64,000 nt of DNA from Rhizobium sp. L51/94 (lineage in GTDB: Bacteria; Pseudomonadota; Alphaproteobacteria; Rhizobiales; Rhizobiaceae). The DNA lies in NCBI RefSeq assembly GCF_019355555.1, contig NZ_CP072141.1, positions 2,908,001 through 2,972,000 of the forward strand, in the 5' to 3' direction. Under the pieces are notes generated by a model that was not told the DNA's origin, searched no databases, and was given only the letters and a program-made list of their open reading frames with translations. Made by a program: the position numbers and the translations under genes. This document shows positions 54,403 to 64,000 of the stretch, piece after piece (positions within the stretch are counted from its first letter, which is position 1; the number at the start of each line of letters is the position of its first letter).

Positions 54403-55314
54403 ATGGCTCTGCAATGTAGTTTTCTGCCGAATTTCCTGTGTAACTTCCCGGCGATCAACGACACGATCATCCGGGAAGGCCGCAAGAACATCGACGACGG
54501 CTTTCGCGGCATGGTGCGATCCTGGGGCGCTGTGATCGACATCGTCGTTCAGCCGCTGCAATGGTTCCTGAACTACCTCGAGTGGCTGTTCACCAACACG
54601 CCCTGGTTCATCATCCTCGCGGTCATGATGGCCATCGTCTACCTCGCCAGCCGCAATATAAAGATCGTCATCGGCACCGCCATTTCCATGGCCCTGATCG
54701 GCGTTTTCGGGCTGTGGAACGACACGATGATCACGCTCGCAATGGTCACCGTCTGCACCCTGATCGCCATCGTCATCGGCCTGCCGATCGGCATCCTCAT
54801 GGCACGCTCCGACCGTCTGCAATCGGTGATCAATCCGACGCTCGACGTCATGCAGACCATGCCGAGCTTCGTCTACCTCATCCCGGTCGTCGTCATCTTC
54901 GGCATCGGCAAGGTGCCAGGCCTGATCGCTGTGGTGATCTACGCCGTGCCGCCGATGATCCGCCTTACCAACCTCGGGATAAGACTGGTCGACAAGGAAG
55001 TGCTGGAGGCAGCAGATGCATTCGGATCCTCCCACACCCAGAAGCTCTTCAATGTGCAGATCCCGCTGGCACTGCCGACCATCATGGCCGGCATCAACCA
55101 GACCATCATGATGTCGCTTGCCATGGTTGTCGTCGCCTCGATGGTCGGGGTGGGCGGTCTCGGCAAGAACACGCTGCAGGCGATCAACAACCAGTTCTTC
55201 ACGGTTGGCTTCCTCAACGGCTTTGCGCTCGTCGCCATCGCCATCATTTTCGACCGTACCAGCCAGGCATACGGCAGGCGGCTGCAGAAACATTCGGAGG
55301 TGGTCCATGGCTAG
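54403..55314 (+). CDS. proW: Glycine betaine/proline-type ABC transporter permease
   Basis: A 303-aa inner-membrane protein with about seven hydrophobic segments and the EAA-loop typical of binding-protein-dependent permeases (VLEAADAFGSSHTQKLFNVQIPLA, conserved core AADAFG..). LDVMQTMPSFVYLIP is a ProW signature. The ATG at 54403 follows AAAAAGGGG; that ribosome binding region is tandemly duplicated (GATAAAAAGGG twice, 54370-54395). It overlaps the ATPase gene by 8 bp. Confidence 0.92.
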   Translation: MALQCSFLPNFLCNFPAINDTIIREGRKNIDDGFRGMVRSWGAVIDIVVQPLQWFLNYLEWLFTNTPWFIILAVMMAIVYLASRNIKIVIGTAISMALIGVFGLWNDTMITLAMVTVCTLIAIVIGLPIGILMARSDRLQSVINPTLDVMQTMPSFVYLIPVVVIFGIGKVPGLIAVVIYAVPPMIRLTNLGIRLVDKEVLEAADAFGSSHTQKLFNVQIPLALPTIMAGINQTIMMSLAMVVVASMVGVGGLGKNTLQAINNQFFTVGFLNGFALVAIAIIFDRTSQAYGRRLQKHSEVVHG

Positions 55315-56362
55315 TCACGCGATAGAGATCAAGAACCTCTACAAGATCTTCGGCCCCCGCGGCCGCGAGTACGTCGAGCAGGTGAAAAACGGCCTCGGCA
55401 AGACCGAACTCAACGTCAAGCACGGCCATGTGCTCGGGCTGCAGGACATCAACATCAACATGCCGGCCGGCGCCATCACCGTGGTCATGGGTCTCTCCGG
55501 CTCCGGCAAGTCGACGCTGATCCGCCATATCAACCGGCTGATCGACCCGACCGCCGGCGAGGTGCTCTACGACGGCGTCGACGTCTGCAAGATGACCGAG
55601 AGCGCGCTGCGCGAATTCCGACGCCACAAGACGGCGATGGTGTTCCAGAAGTTCGCGCTGCTTCCCCACCGCACTGTGATCGAAAACACCGTCTACGGCC
55701 TCGAGATCCAGGGGGTGCCACGCGCGGAGGCGCAGAAGAAGGGCCGCCACTGGATTGCACGCGTAGGCCTCGATGGCTTCGAGAACCACTTTCCGAACCA
55801 GCTGTCGGGCGGCATGCAGCAGCGCGTCGGGCTTGCGCGGGCGCTGACCAATGACGCCGATATCCTGTTGATGGACGAAGCCTACTCGGCGCTCGATCCG
55901 CTGATCCGCGTCGATATGCAAAGCGTGCTGCTCGACTTGCAGAAGGAACTGAAGAAGACCGTCGTCTTTATCACCCACGATCTCGACGAGGCGTTGCGGC
56001 TCGGCGACAGGATCGCCATCCTGCGCGACGGCAAGGTCATCCAGCAGGGCTCCGGCCAGGACATCGTCCTGCAGCCCGCCGATGAATATATCAGCGCCTT
56101 CGTCAAGGAAGTGAACCGCGGACGGGTCATCAAGGTGCAAACGGTGATGAAGCCGATCTCCGGCGAAGGCTCGTCTATGCGCCTTGCGGGCGACATGACA
56201 CTGGAGATGGCTGCGCGCCAGATGACCGGCGCCAACCAGACGGTGGCCACGGTGGTCGACGCAGCCGGCAAGCCGATCGGCTCGCTCGATCTGCACAGCA
56301 TCATCCTGGCGATGGTGACGCCGACCAGCCACACCGTCCCGGAAGCAAAAGCGGCGGCCTGA
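55307..56362 (+). CDS. proV: Glycine betaine/proline-type ABC transporter ATP-binding protein
   Basis: A 351-aa ATPase. Walker A GLSGSGKSTL near residue 64, Q-loop FQKFALLPHRTV, signature LSGGMQQRVG, Walker B DILLMDEAYSALDP, and H-loop ITHDLDEAL. An insert before Walker A (VKNGLGKTELNVKHGHVL) and a C-terminal CBS-like regulatory region (~residues 285-345) fit the ProV/OpuAA group, which senses osmotic strength. Start at the ATG overlapping the proW stop, with GGAGG upstream. Confidence 0.93.
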   Translation: MASHAIEIKNLYKIFGPRGREYVEQVKNGLGKTELNVKHGHVLGLQDININMPAGAITVVMGLSGSGKSTLIRHINRLIDPTAGEVLYDGVDVCKMTESALREFRRHKTAMVFQKFALLPHRTVIENTVYGLEIQGVPRAEAQKKGRHWIARVGLDGFENHFPNQLSGGMQQRVGLARALTNDADILLMDEAYSALDPLIRVDMQSVLLDLQKELKKTVVFITHDLDEALRLGDRIAILRDGKVIQQGSGQDIVLQPADEYISAFVKEVNRGRVIKVQTVMKPISGEGSSMRLAGDMTLEMAARQMTGANQTVATVVDAAGKPIGSLDLHSIILAMVTPTSHTVPEAKAAA

Positions 56363-56372
56363 CGCCGCCGCT
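56350..56372. terminator. Hairpin between convergent proV and glf
   Basis: A perfect 9-bp stem AGCGGCGGC/GCCGCCGCT (56350-56358, 56364-56372) with a 5-nt loop, overlapping the proV stop. On the minus strand it is followed by four T residues, so it could end glf transcription. The plus-strand tail is weaker. Confidence 0.5.
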
Positions 56373-56436
56373 GACGATTTACGATTGAACAGACGCGATC
56401 AAGCGGCCCGCAGCAATGCGGCGCCACTTCTCGCTG

Positions 56437-57618
<1,182 letters not shown>

Positions 57619-57771
57619 TCAGCACCTTAGCGGAAGGTCCGCATCCCTTCATCGGGGCCCCGGAGGGCTGTCGGTATGGGGGAAGCGGTCACCAGTGAAA
57701 CGGGCCCCGGGTGAAGGCCAGCGGCTTTCAAATCGATCGGATCGAAGCTGCAGGCCTTCCACCTTGGCGGC

Positions 57772-58890
57772 TTACCAAACGCCCTGCATCTTGACGGGCG
57801 TGTAGCGGTAGGAGTTGAACAGTGCGGCTTGCTCATCGACAGCCGCCTGAACATTGTAGGTTGCACCTAGAGGCCTCGTATGGGCCACCCCTACTGCATC
57901 GATGATAGCCATGCGGTTTGCAGGGCGACCGAGGAACGCAGGCCAGAGATGGTCGAGGCCGTAGCCGGACTCCGCATCGCGCATCGAGCCGATGCAGATC
58001 TTCAGGGCAGCCTTGGAGAAGATCGGGCACATGATCTCGATGAAGCCCTCATGCCGCAGGAGGCTGTTCGGCCGCTGGATCGTGATCGGATGGTTGGGGA
58101 AGCAACCCGGACCCTGCTTGAGCGACGGCTGCGCCAGTTCCAGTCCGTGCTTGCGGGACAGATGAAACATCCGATTGACGGTATCGCCATCGCAAAGCAG
58201 GTCATCATCCGGGAGCCAGACGCGGTCGTAACCCCAGAGCGGACTTCCCTCGTAGAACAGGTCGGAAATCAGCCTGAACTTCTTGCGCTTCGGAAGGTGG
58301 GCCAGATATTCAAACGGGCTATCGACGACGGGATCTTCGGCACCGTAATAGCCGACGCACAGATCCCAACTGCGCGTCGCAGCATCCAGCCCGTCGCACC
58401 AGCGAGGATGCAGCGACTTGGAGTTGGCGGGGACAACGACGAGGTTGGGACGCTTAGGGCCGTTTGCCGGCTGCACCAGGAACTTTGCGTTGCGCTCGTC
58501 CGACAGTTGCGTCGCAAACATCGGATGCTCGGGGTGGGGTGTCGACGTGAGCATGTAGATTGCAACGACACCGTCTACCACGCCCCTGCCTGCCAGCAAT
58601 GCTACCTTAGATCCCTCCATGCGGGAGACATTGAAGACGATCGAAGGCAGACCGGTCTCGTCGATGAAGCACAAGAGGCCATTGACGACTTGCCAGTAAT
58701 CCGTCGACGCATTGAAAAAATTGCCAACCAATCCGCCCGGAGCCAGCACGAGGAATGGCGACAAGGTGCCGCGTTCCAGGTCGGCAAACTGCCAGAACGT
58801 TCCGGTCAGCATTTCTTCCGTTACCGGATCGGATTCGCTCAACCCAGCCAGAAAGTCTGAAGCTGTGTTTTCTCTTGTCGAAGCCAGCAT
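57772..58890 (-). CDS. DUF707 family protein (glycosyltransferase-like)
   Basis: A 372-aa soluble protein. The DUF707 core is at residues ~150-330 with YDRVWLPDDDLLCDG (a D-D-D metal site like GT-A glycosyltransferases) and DAESGYGLDHLWPAFLG. ATG 58890 (MLASTREN) is preferred over GTG 58920 because of a GAAGGGGAAG sequence upstream. Sitting between glf and a KpsS-like fusion, it is probably a polysaccharide transferase, but no activity is established for the family. Confidence 0.82.
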   Translation of the reverse strand: MLASTRENTASDFLAGLSESDPVTEEMLTGTFWQFADLERGTLSPFLVLAPGGLVGNFFNASTDYWQVVNGLLCFIDETGLPSIVFNVSRMEGSKVALLAGRGVVDGVVAIYMLTSTPHPEHPMFATQLSDERNAKFLVQPANGPKRPNLVVVPANSKSLHPRWCDGLDAATRSWDLCVGYYGAEDPVVDSPFEYLAHLPKRKKFRLISDLFYEGSPLWGYDRVWLPDDDLLCDGDTVNRMFHLSRKHGLELAQPSLKQGPGCFPNHPITIQRPNSLLRHEGFIEIMCPIFSKAALKICIGSMRDAESGYGLDHLWPAFLGRPANRMAIIDAVGVAHTRPLGATYNVQAAVDEQAALFNSYRYTPVKMQGVW

Positions 58891-58959
58891 ATTCACTGTT
58901 TCTTCCCCTTCATGTCCCACCCCTGCTCGGTCTGTCCCGATCGTAGTTTCTTGAGTGAT

Positions 58960-61215
58960 TTACGAAACTCGTCTCACTTCGTGGCGTTCGCCACGCATGT
59001 TGGTGATCGTCAGCGCCTTACCGTCTTCTGCGGGGTCGAGCACGTCGACCATTTTGGATTGCATCCAGCCGACAGCTGCCCTGCCGTCCGTCATCGGGAA
59101 CCAAGAGGCGACGATCTGCCCCTCGATGGTCACGGAGAAGTCGTTTCCGAAGGTCACCCGCTGGCCCGAATTTGTTTGCCACGTGCCGACGACGACACCG
59201 AGATACGGAAAGTAATTCGCCGCATTCGGCACGTTGGTGATGACGCAGACGAGCTGGTCCGGACGGCCCCGCCGGGGAATGATAGCGGCGATCTCGTAGG
59301 TCGCGCTGACCGTCTTGAAGAGGCCGAGCCACTGGCCGGGATGGAGCACGGCGCAATGGCTGTGACCGTCATCGTAGCAGGCGATTACATGGTAGTTGAG
59401 ACGGGCGCTGTCGTGGAGCTTGGCAATCAGGGCCGGCAGCGCATCCGGGGTGAAATGCTCGAGGACATCGGCAGAGCAGCAGATGTCGGCGCGCGGCAAT
59501 GCATCCGTCAGCACGTTGGTGCTCTGGAAATGCACATTCGACGGCAACTGCCCGAGAAGCGGCGAACGCGCCCAGTCGAGGCCGATGACATTGCGGACCG
59601 ATCCGGCAATAGCGCGCAGGAACCGTCCATTGCCACAACCGACTTCGGTCAGCGTTTCCGGCCGGGCCGACGCAATGACGGCTGCATGATCGACAAGCCA
59701 GTTATTGTTCTGGTAGCCGGCATCACCGTCGTGGAGACGCTGGTAGTCCGCCGCAGTAACGTTCCTGGCAGCGACATTCCGGTCGAGACCCGCCGCATAT
59801 CCAGACTGCAGCAACTGGCTATCGACAAGCCGCCTGGCATCGGGATCGGCACGCAGCGAGACAGCCAATTCCGCGAATCCGGCAAATGTAGCCCGTGCGA
59901 CCTTGGTCATGATGTTGTCGCCGACGCTAGCAGCCAGACCGGCGCTATGCATGACAAATGCCGTCTGCGCGGCTAGGTCGCGCTCGATGCCCTGCCCCTG
60001 TGCAGCGACACTTTTTTCAGCGGGCGAGTTCCGCCAGTTGCCAGCCTGAGCTGCATTCCTCTCGTTAGCCTCGGCCAGCTGCGATTTGACGGTACCAAGC
60101 TCTCGCCGCAACATTTCGACATTTGCATGCGTCCTAAAAAGTTCGTCGCGCTCGCCGGTGAAGATTGGCGGCACGTGCCGTACCCTGCCGAGCAGAGCCT
60201 TTTCGATGCAGCGATCGATGGTTTGACGGTCTTCGATCGAAAAACAGCAGTTGTCCAGATAGTAGGACACAAAGCGTGCTGCCCGGCCTTCCTCTGGCTG
60301 CGAGCGGTGGGTAAAGGCTGCGTCGAGGTCAGCGAGCGATCCGCACGGAAAGCCGCCCAGCTCATACTCGCTGGATGCGAAAGTAAAGACCGCCTTTTCG
60401 TAAAGCAGAGCCTCCAGTCCAACGCCTGAATTGGCGACAATGACCGCTTCGCACTGCTCCAGATGCCGATGGATGGAAGCCGTCGAGACCATCACATTGC
60501 GGTGCCGAGCCTGCACCTCATCGAGGGTTCGGATAACGAGACCATTGGTGCATTGCGGATGCCGCTTGACCACAAGCAACCGCCCGGTGACATCGGCCTG
60601 AGCCGCGGCATGGCGCAGAACCTCGAGCGGATCGATACGACAAAACTGCGCGACGGGATCCTCGAGCAACTGCATCGGGAAGTAGACAAAGGGTCTGCCT
60701 GCATCGAAAGCTTCGCCCGATTGTTCGTACTTCGAGGTATTGCCGGCCCTGAGAGCCATCACCAGCGCCTTCACGCGGCGTCGGGCGGCCTCGGTATTGA
60801 CCGCGTCGATACCTTCCGCATGCAGCTCCGGAAACCGCGCAAGTGAACTCCAGCCGGAAAAACCATTCTCGTCGAAGGAATACCAGCCGACGATCGGCGT
60901 TTCCTTGATGCGCCAGATATTCGGACCATCGCCGACCGAGTGATACGAGATGGTGATACCGCCGTTCGGCGGGCGCCTTGGGGCCAGATGCGTCCCGAAT
61001 GGCACGATGGAGAGATTGGTCGTCACGCGGCGGCGACCGAGGCCTGCGCAGAGTTCAGAGAACATCTTGCGATGACGGTCCCCGTCGGCTTTGACGGTAA
61101 ACCAGAATTCCGGAACCTCGAGGTCCACCGGCACAGACGCAACGTCCGGCGCGAATGATCCATCCAGCAACGGCTTGTTCGGGATGCCGGTATTCCAGGC
61201 AACTGTGGTGGGCAT
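58960..61215 (-). CDS. KpsS/KpsC-like capsule protein fused to a SAM methyltransferase
   Basis: A 751-aa multidomain protein. Residues ~1-370 resemble capsule-type transferases (FVYFPMQLLEDPV, VVKRHPQCTN, VIVANSGVGLEALLYEKAVFT). A helical linker (~400-450) follows, then a class I methyltransferase with LTEVGCGNGRFLRAIA near residue 545 and SADVLEHFTPDAL. The final ~85 residues are beta-rich with a GTWQTNSGQRVTFGNDFS motif, like small lipocalin-type barrels. The ATG at 61215 follows AAAGGA. The architecture suggests a bifunctional enzyme adding and methylating a sugar. Confidence 0.8.
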   Translation of the reverse strand: MPTTVAWNTGIPNKPLLDGSFAPDVASVPVDLEVPEFWFTVKADGDRHRKMFSELCAGLGRRRVTTNLSIVPFGTHLAPRRPPNGGITISYHSVGDGPNIWRIKETPIVGWYSFDENGFSGWSSLARFPELHAEGIDAVNTEAARRRVKALVMALRAGNTSKYEQSGEAFDAGRPFVYFPMQLLEDPVAQFCRIDPLEVLRHAAAQADVTGRLLVVKRHPQCTNGLVIRTLDEVQARHRNVMVSTASIHRHLEQCEAVIVANSGVGLEALLYEKAVFTFASSEYELGGFPCGSLADLDAAFTHRSQPEEGRAARFVSYYLDNCCFSIEDRQTIDRCIEKALLGRVRHVPPIFTGERDELFRTHANVEMLRRELGTVKSQLAEANERNAAQAGNWRNSPAEKSVAAQGQGIERDLAAQTAFVMHSAGLAASVGDNIMTKVARATFAGFAELAVSLRADPDARRLVDSQLLQSGYAAGLDRNVAARNVTAADYQRLHDGDAGYQNNNWLVDHAAVIASARPETLTEVGCGNGRFLRAIAGSVRNVIGLDWARSPLLGQLPSNVHFQSTNVLTDALPRADICCSADVLEHFTPDALPALIAKLHDSARLNYHVIACYDDGHSHCAVLHPGQWLGLFKTVSATYEIAAIIPRRGRPDQLVCVITNVPNAANYFPYLGVVVGTWQTNSGQRVTFGNDFSVTIEGQIVASWFPMTDGRAAVGWMQSKMVDVLDPAEDGKALTITNMRGERHEVRRVS

Positions 61216-61372
61216 CGAGAATCCTTTGATGTCTGATCTGTTGTCAGAGGATTCCAGCATTAGCTTGCGCCAGCCTGTTCGGCACACGCATGGAGAGTCT
61301 CGAACCCCGCCTCCAGCCCCACGAAAGCAATCGCTTCTATGCAAGCGCAAAGCCTGCTGACTGGAGAACCCG

Positions 61373-62584
61373 ATGTCCCTCAATGAACCGCTGATCCTGT
61401 CGATATGCGTTCCGACCTATAATCGGCAGTTCCTGCTCGAGCGGAACGTCACCTTCCATCTCGATGCTTTCCGGCGGATCGGCATCCCCTTCGAGATCGT
61501 CATCGTCGACGACTGCTCGACCGATGATACTGCGGCCTACATTGCCTCGCTCGCCGACCAGCCGGAGATCTCGGCCTTCCGCCGCGCGACCAATTCCGGT
61601 TTTCTCAGCAACTATGCCTTTGCTATGCAGCGCGCCCGCGGTCGCTATGCTGTGTTTCTCGGCGATGACGACCTGCTCATTCCGGAAAAGGTCATCGAAT
61701 ATCTTCGGTTGATGGAGGCGGACAGCGAGATCGGCGTCGTACAAGCTCCGTGGCTGCTGGTCGATGCGCGGCCCGGCGGCGGCGATATGTCGCCATTCTA
61801 CCATGTCGCCTCCCCGACCAGGCATCGCAAGGGCGACTTCCGCGCCCTCCTCGATTTCATCATCAACGGACACATCTTTCCCGAGTTCATGATCATCCGC
61901 CGGGAAGTGCTGCTGCGGTCGATCTCCAGCCCGACGCCCTTCATCTTCTGGGCCTTCCTTTACACGACACGGGCGCTGGACAAGGCCGATATCCTGTTCA
62001 TGCCGGAGCCGTTCGCGCGCGTCACCGCCGTCTCGGACGATCCGCGCCTGCAGCAGGGCAACAAGGAATGCATGTTCCAGTGGGACAGCTATCGGGGGGG
62101 ACTGGAATATCTCGCCTCGCAGGCGCTGCGCACGCCGGATGTGCCACCGGACTACCGCGCTTCGCTGATGTCCCGCATCACCGGCTTCATGCTGCAGCGC
62201 CAGGCGGTTGCCTTGCGCCTGCACGTGTCGGCGAAGAACTGGGTCGAGGCCTACATCATGTATCATCGCATGGCTGTCTATCAGCCGCAGCCTCTCACGG
62301 CCGATGCCTATGGCCAGATCTGCAAGCTCGCAGGCATCGTCACCGCAGCCACGGAGGCCGTCGCCTTCAACGGCGAACCAGCGATTCTCGATCCGGTTAT
62401 CAACGATACGACGCTCAGCCTGCTGCCGGAATCGATCCAGCAAAAGCTTACCCGCGACCAGCCGACCGGAATGGACGGCGACCGCCCCCGCGCCTACCTG
62501 CGGTTCACACCCGAGTTTCCCGAGCACCACGGCGCGAAGGATGGTATCTTCGACATCATGAATTACATGGCGCAGTTCGTCTGA
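61373..62584 (+). CDS. Family 2 glycosyltransferase
   Basis: A 403-aa protein with a GT-A domain at residues ~8-240: LSICVPTYNRQFLLERN, IVIVDDCSTDDT, a conserved GFLSNYAFAMQRARG, and the DxD-like AVFLGDDDLLIPE. The rest is a helical region of unknown role. It probably transfers a sugar to a lipid-linked or polysaccharide acceptor on the cytoplasmic side. It is divergent from the KpsS-like fusion; the 157-bp gap should hold both promoters. Confidence 0.9.
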   Translation: MSLNEPLILSICVPTYNRQFLLERNVTFHLDAFRRIGIPFEIVIVDDCSTDDTAAYIASLADQPEISAFRRATNSGFLSNYAFAMQRARGRYAVFLGDDDLLIPEKVIEYLRLMEADSEIGVVQAPWLLVDARPGGGDMSPFYHVASPTRHRKGDFRALLDFIINGHIFPEFMIIRREVLLRSISSPTPFIFWAFLYTTRALDKADILFMPEPFARVTAVSDDPRLQQGNKECMFQWDSYRGGLEYLASQALRTPDVPPDYRASLMSRITGFMLQRQAVALRLHVSAKNWVEAYIMYHRMAVYQPQPLTADAYGQICKLAGIVTAATEAVAFNGEPAILDPVINDTTLSLLPESIQQKLTRDQPTGMDGDRPRAYLRFTPEFPEHHGAKDGIFDIMNYMAQFV

Positions 62585-62610
62585 CCCGCATTTCCCAGCC
62601 ATTTGAGAGC

Positions 62611-62958
62611 ATGATCACCATGACGACAGCCTTTGCCGACCGCGACGCCATCGCAGCCAGACTTGCCACCCTGGCTGACGCCGACCGCTCCGTCATCGCC
62701 CTGATCATGGAAAATCCGCTACAGGATATCAGCCTGATCGAGGGCCTGCACTGGCACCTGGATCAGGCCTCTAAAGCCAAGTTCCTCAACAGCATGAAAC
62801 TCGAAACTCTCGGCGAATGGCTCGGAAATGCCGCACCGGCCCGGCTGCAGATCCGCCTGTCCGAAGTGGCAAAATCCAGCCAGCACCCGTCATATGCGGC
62901 GTTCAGGGCCGGCCTGACGCGATCGGGCGGTCTAGAGCGCGCTTTTCCGAAGGTCTGA
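62611..62958 (+). CDS. Small helical protein downstream of the glycosyltransferase
   Basis: A 115-aa protein beginning at ATG 62611 after GAGAG, 26 bp past the glycosyltransferase stop and therefore in its operon; a second ATG at 62620 is also possible. It is wholly soluble and mostly helical (AAFADRDAIAARLATLADAD; LQDISLIEGLHWHLDQ). I know no family. It could be an accessory subunit for the transferase. Confidence 0.7.
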   Translation: MITMTTAFADRDAIAARLATLADADRSVIALIMENPLQDISLIEGLHWHLDQASKAKFLNSMKLETLGEWLGNAAPARLQIRLSEVAKSSQHPSYAAFRAGLTRSGGLERAFPKV

Positions 62959-62965
62959 ACGGCTT

Positions 62966-63718
62966 TCAGTCAGGCATGACAGCTGTCACGGCGATGATCG
63001 GCCCGAGCGGAAATGCGCTGTCTTCCCTCTGCCACTCCGGCACATAGAGGCTGGAGATGCTGCCGTCCAGGAACAGGGCGTTGCGGCAGCCGAGCACGTC
63101 GCGAAACAGCGTGGCGAAATCGTGAAAGCGCACCTCGCCGTCGGACACCGCGAACACAGCTTTTCCATCCGCATCGACGCCGACGCCGTTGCGCCTTTTG
63201 AGGCTGGTGCTGTCGATCAGGAACGACGGGTGAAGCGCCCCGTCGATCACTAGCATCGGTCCCGATTGCGTGGCGTAGAGCGGCTCGATACCGGCGGCGG
63301 CAAACGCCTTTGTCTCCATGACGCCGACAGCGCCGGGCTGGATGTAGAACACGCCGTTCGGCAGCAGGCGGAAATTTCCCCAGCCTGTGCCGGTGTCGAG
63401 CGCCTTCTGCTGACTGCCGCCTTCGACATAGAGACCGACCGGGCTCTGGTCAGGCTCGTACATGCCACCGTTCATGGCAAAGCGCAGCGACAGCCGGTCA
63501 CGCGCCAGTGCATCGCGCAGCGCCGCGAACGAGCCGTATGGCTTTCCGGCACTATTGTTGGAAAACAGGCGGATGTTGTCTTTGGCTGGGTCGAAGCTGC
63601 AGACGATGTAGCTCGCCCCGAGATGCTCCACCTTGCGGCAATTCCCGCCGGTCACCGGTGTCTCGGCCATGACGGGCGTCGAGACGAGCCCTGCCAGAAT
63701 AATCAACCATCGAAACAA
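62966..63718 (-). CDS. Phosphodiester glycosidase (NAGPA) domain protein
   Basis: A 250-aa exported protein with a short signal peptide (about residues 1-18). Domain signatures are YIVCSFDPAKDNIRLF, LRFAMNGGMYEPDQSPVGLY, ATQSGPMLVIDG, RRNGVGVDADGKAVFAVSDG and NALFLDGSISSLYVP, which match the DUF2233/NAGPA family. Such enzymes cleave sugar-phosphodiester links. Being adjacent to a surface polysaccharide locus, it could trim a phosphodiester-linked glycan. It is convergent with the small helical gene (8-bp gap). Confidence 0.9.
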   Translation of the reverse strand: MFRWLIILAGLVSTPVMAETPVTGGNCRKVEHLGASYIVCSFDPAKDNIRLFSNNSAGKPYGSFAALRDALARDRLSLRFAMNGGMYEPDQSPVGLYVEGGSQQKALDTGTGWGNFRLLPNGVFYIQPGAVGVMETKAFAAAGIEPLYATQSGPMLVIDGALHPSFLIDSTSLKRRNGVGVDADGKAVFAVSDGEVRFHDFATLFRDVLGCRNALFLDGSISSLYVPEWQREDSAFPLGPIIAVTAVMPD

Positions 63719-63855
63719 ACGTCACGCTCCCCGGCAACAATCAAATTCAAGACAAGAGATGCGGCGGGAGGAAGGTGACTTCAAGGGTTGGCCCGGTGCA
63801 CATAGTGGCGAGCCCGAATAGTGACCCGGATAATGAAGAGGTAAAAATAGTAAGA

Positions 63856-63885
63856 TGTCGGCCGCGACACGCCTCGCAGCCGACA
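63856..63885 (-). terminator. Probable terminator of the entericidin-like gene
   Basis: A 7-bp stem TGTCGGC/GCCGACA (63856-63862, 63879-63885) with a 16-nt loop, and on the minus strand a T-rich tail ending in five T residues. It is 13 bp beyond the stop at 63898. Confidence 0.5.
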
Positions 63886-63897
63886 GAATTCTTCAGT

Positions 63898-64000
63898 TTA
63901 CTGAGCTGCCTTTTTGACAGTGTGGCCAGCCGTCTGGGTTGCGTTGACCGTGTTGGCAGTGTCCTTGCCCATGCCTTTAATGGTATTGGCGCAGGATGCG
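63898..64000 (-). CDS. Entericidin A/B-like lipoprotein, C-terminal part (cut by window edge)
   Basis: The last 33 codons of a gene whose 5' end is outside the window. Read on the minus strand, it gives ASCANTIKGMGKDTANTVN, then a Thr/His/Lys-rich helix ending in KKAAQ. The cysteine followed by a short NTxKGxGxD motif is the mature N terminus of small entericidin-type lipoproteins. The full protein should be about 45-55 aa with a lipobox signal peptide. Confidence 0.75.
   Translation of the reverse strand, partial: ASCANTIKGMGKDTANTVNATQTAGHTVKKAAQ

Noticed and set aside
54161-54403. A gene between proX and proW
   Set aside because: No frame with a ribosome binding site or family likeness; the space is filled by hairpins.

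Overview
The window looks like a chromosomal segment of a Rhizobiaceae bacterium (Rhizobium/Agrobacterium group). The main evidence is a complete acpXL-fabZ-fabF2-fabF1-adh-lpxXL cluster, which makes the very-long-chain fatty acid of rhizobial lipid A. Other evidence is a large set of aerobic-type cob genes, GC-rich coding DNA, and eight copies of a short palindromic element of the RIME type described in rhizobia. No rRNA, tRNA or CRISPR was recognised.

Layout. 0-10.2 kb: uvrB, a small conserved gene, an SH3 protein and an IalB-family protein, a lower-GC patch with an orphan gene, a J-domain protein, a cold-shock gene with a good terminator, and dusA. dusA has been split by a roughly 1.08 kb integrated element. 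A 39-bp repeat marks both junctions, the displaced dusA 5' end survives at 9.3-9.44 kb, and the element carries one nucleoside deoxyribosyltransferase-like gene plus arrays of a TGCACCA repeat at both ends, but no integrase. 10.2-16.1 kb: a DUF2938 membrane protein, a cytosine-deaminase-like amidohydrolase, two exported alpha/beta hydrolases, an FAA hydrolase and a gamma carbonic anhydrase. 16.2-21.8 kb: the VLCFA lipid A cluster, all on the minus strand. 21.9 kb: an L,D-transpeptidase.

22.5-37.7 kb: cobalamin biosynthesis. cobA-cobB-cobC-cobD are translationally coupled by 4-bp overlaps. cobE stands apart, next to a nucleoside hydrolase and a HEPN-type two-gene cassette. cobP-cobW-cobN-cobO-eamA lie behind a large cobalamin riboswitch (about 37.35-37.72 kb) that contains a 17-bp perfect hairpin, followed by a 29-codon leader frame. 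cobQ lies apart at 50.6-52.1 kb. Palindromic elements sit in frame inside cobN (three copies) and uvrB (one copy), so the proteins are longer than their families.

37.9-52 kb: a CLC chloride channel, an SDR oxidoreductase, a GH15 hydrolase, and a coupled alpha-2-macroglobulin/PBP1C pair (peptidoglycan repair and protease trap). 53.1-56.4 kb: a ProX-ProW-ProV quaternary-amine ABC transporter. 56.4-63 kb: a surface polysaccharide locus with glf (UDP-galactopyranose mutase), a DUF707 protein, a KpsS-like/methyltransferase fusion, a family 2 glycosyltransferase and a small helical protein. It is followed by a phosphodiester glycosidase and the C-terminal end of an entericidin-like lipoprotein at the window edge.
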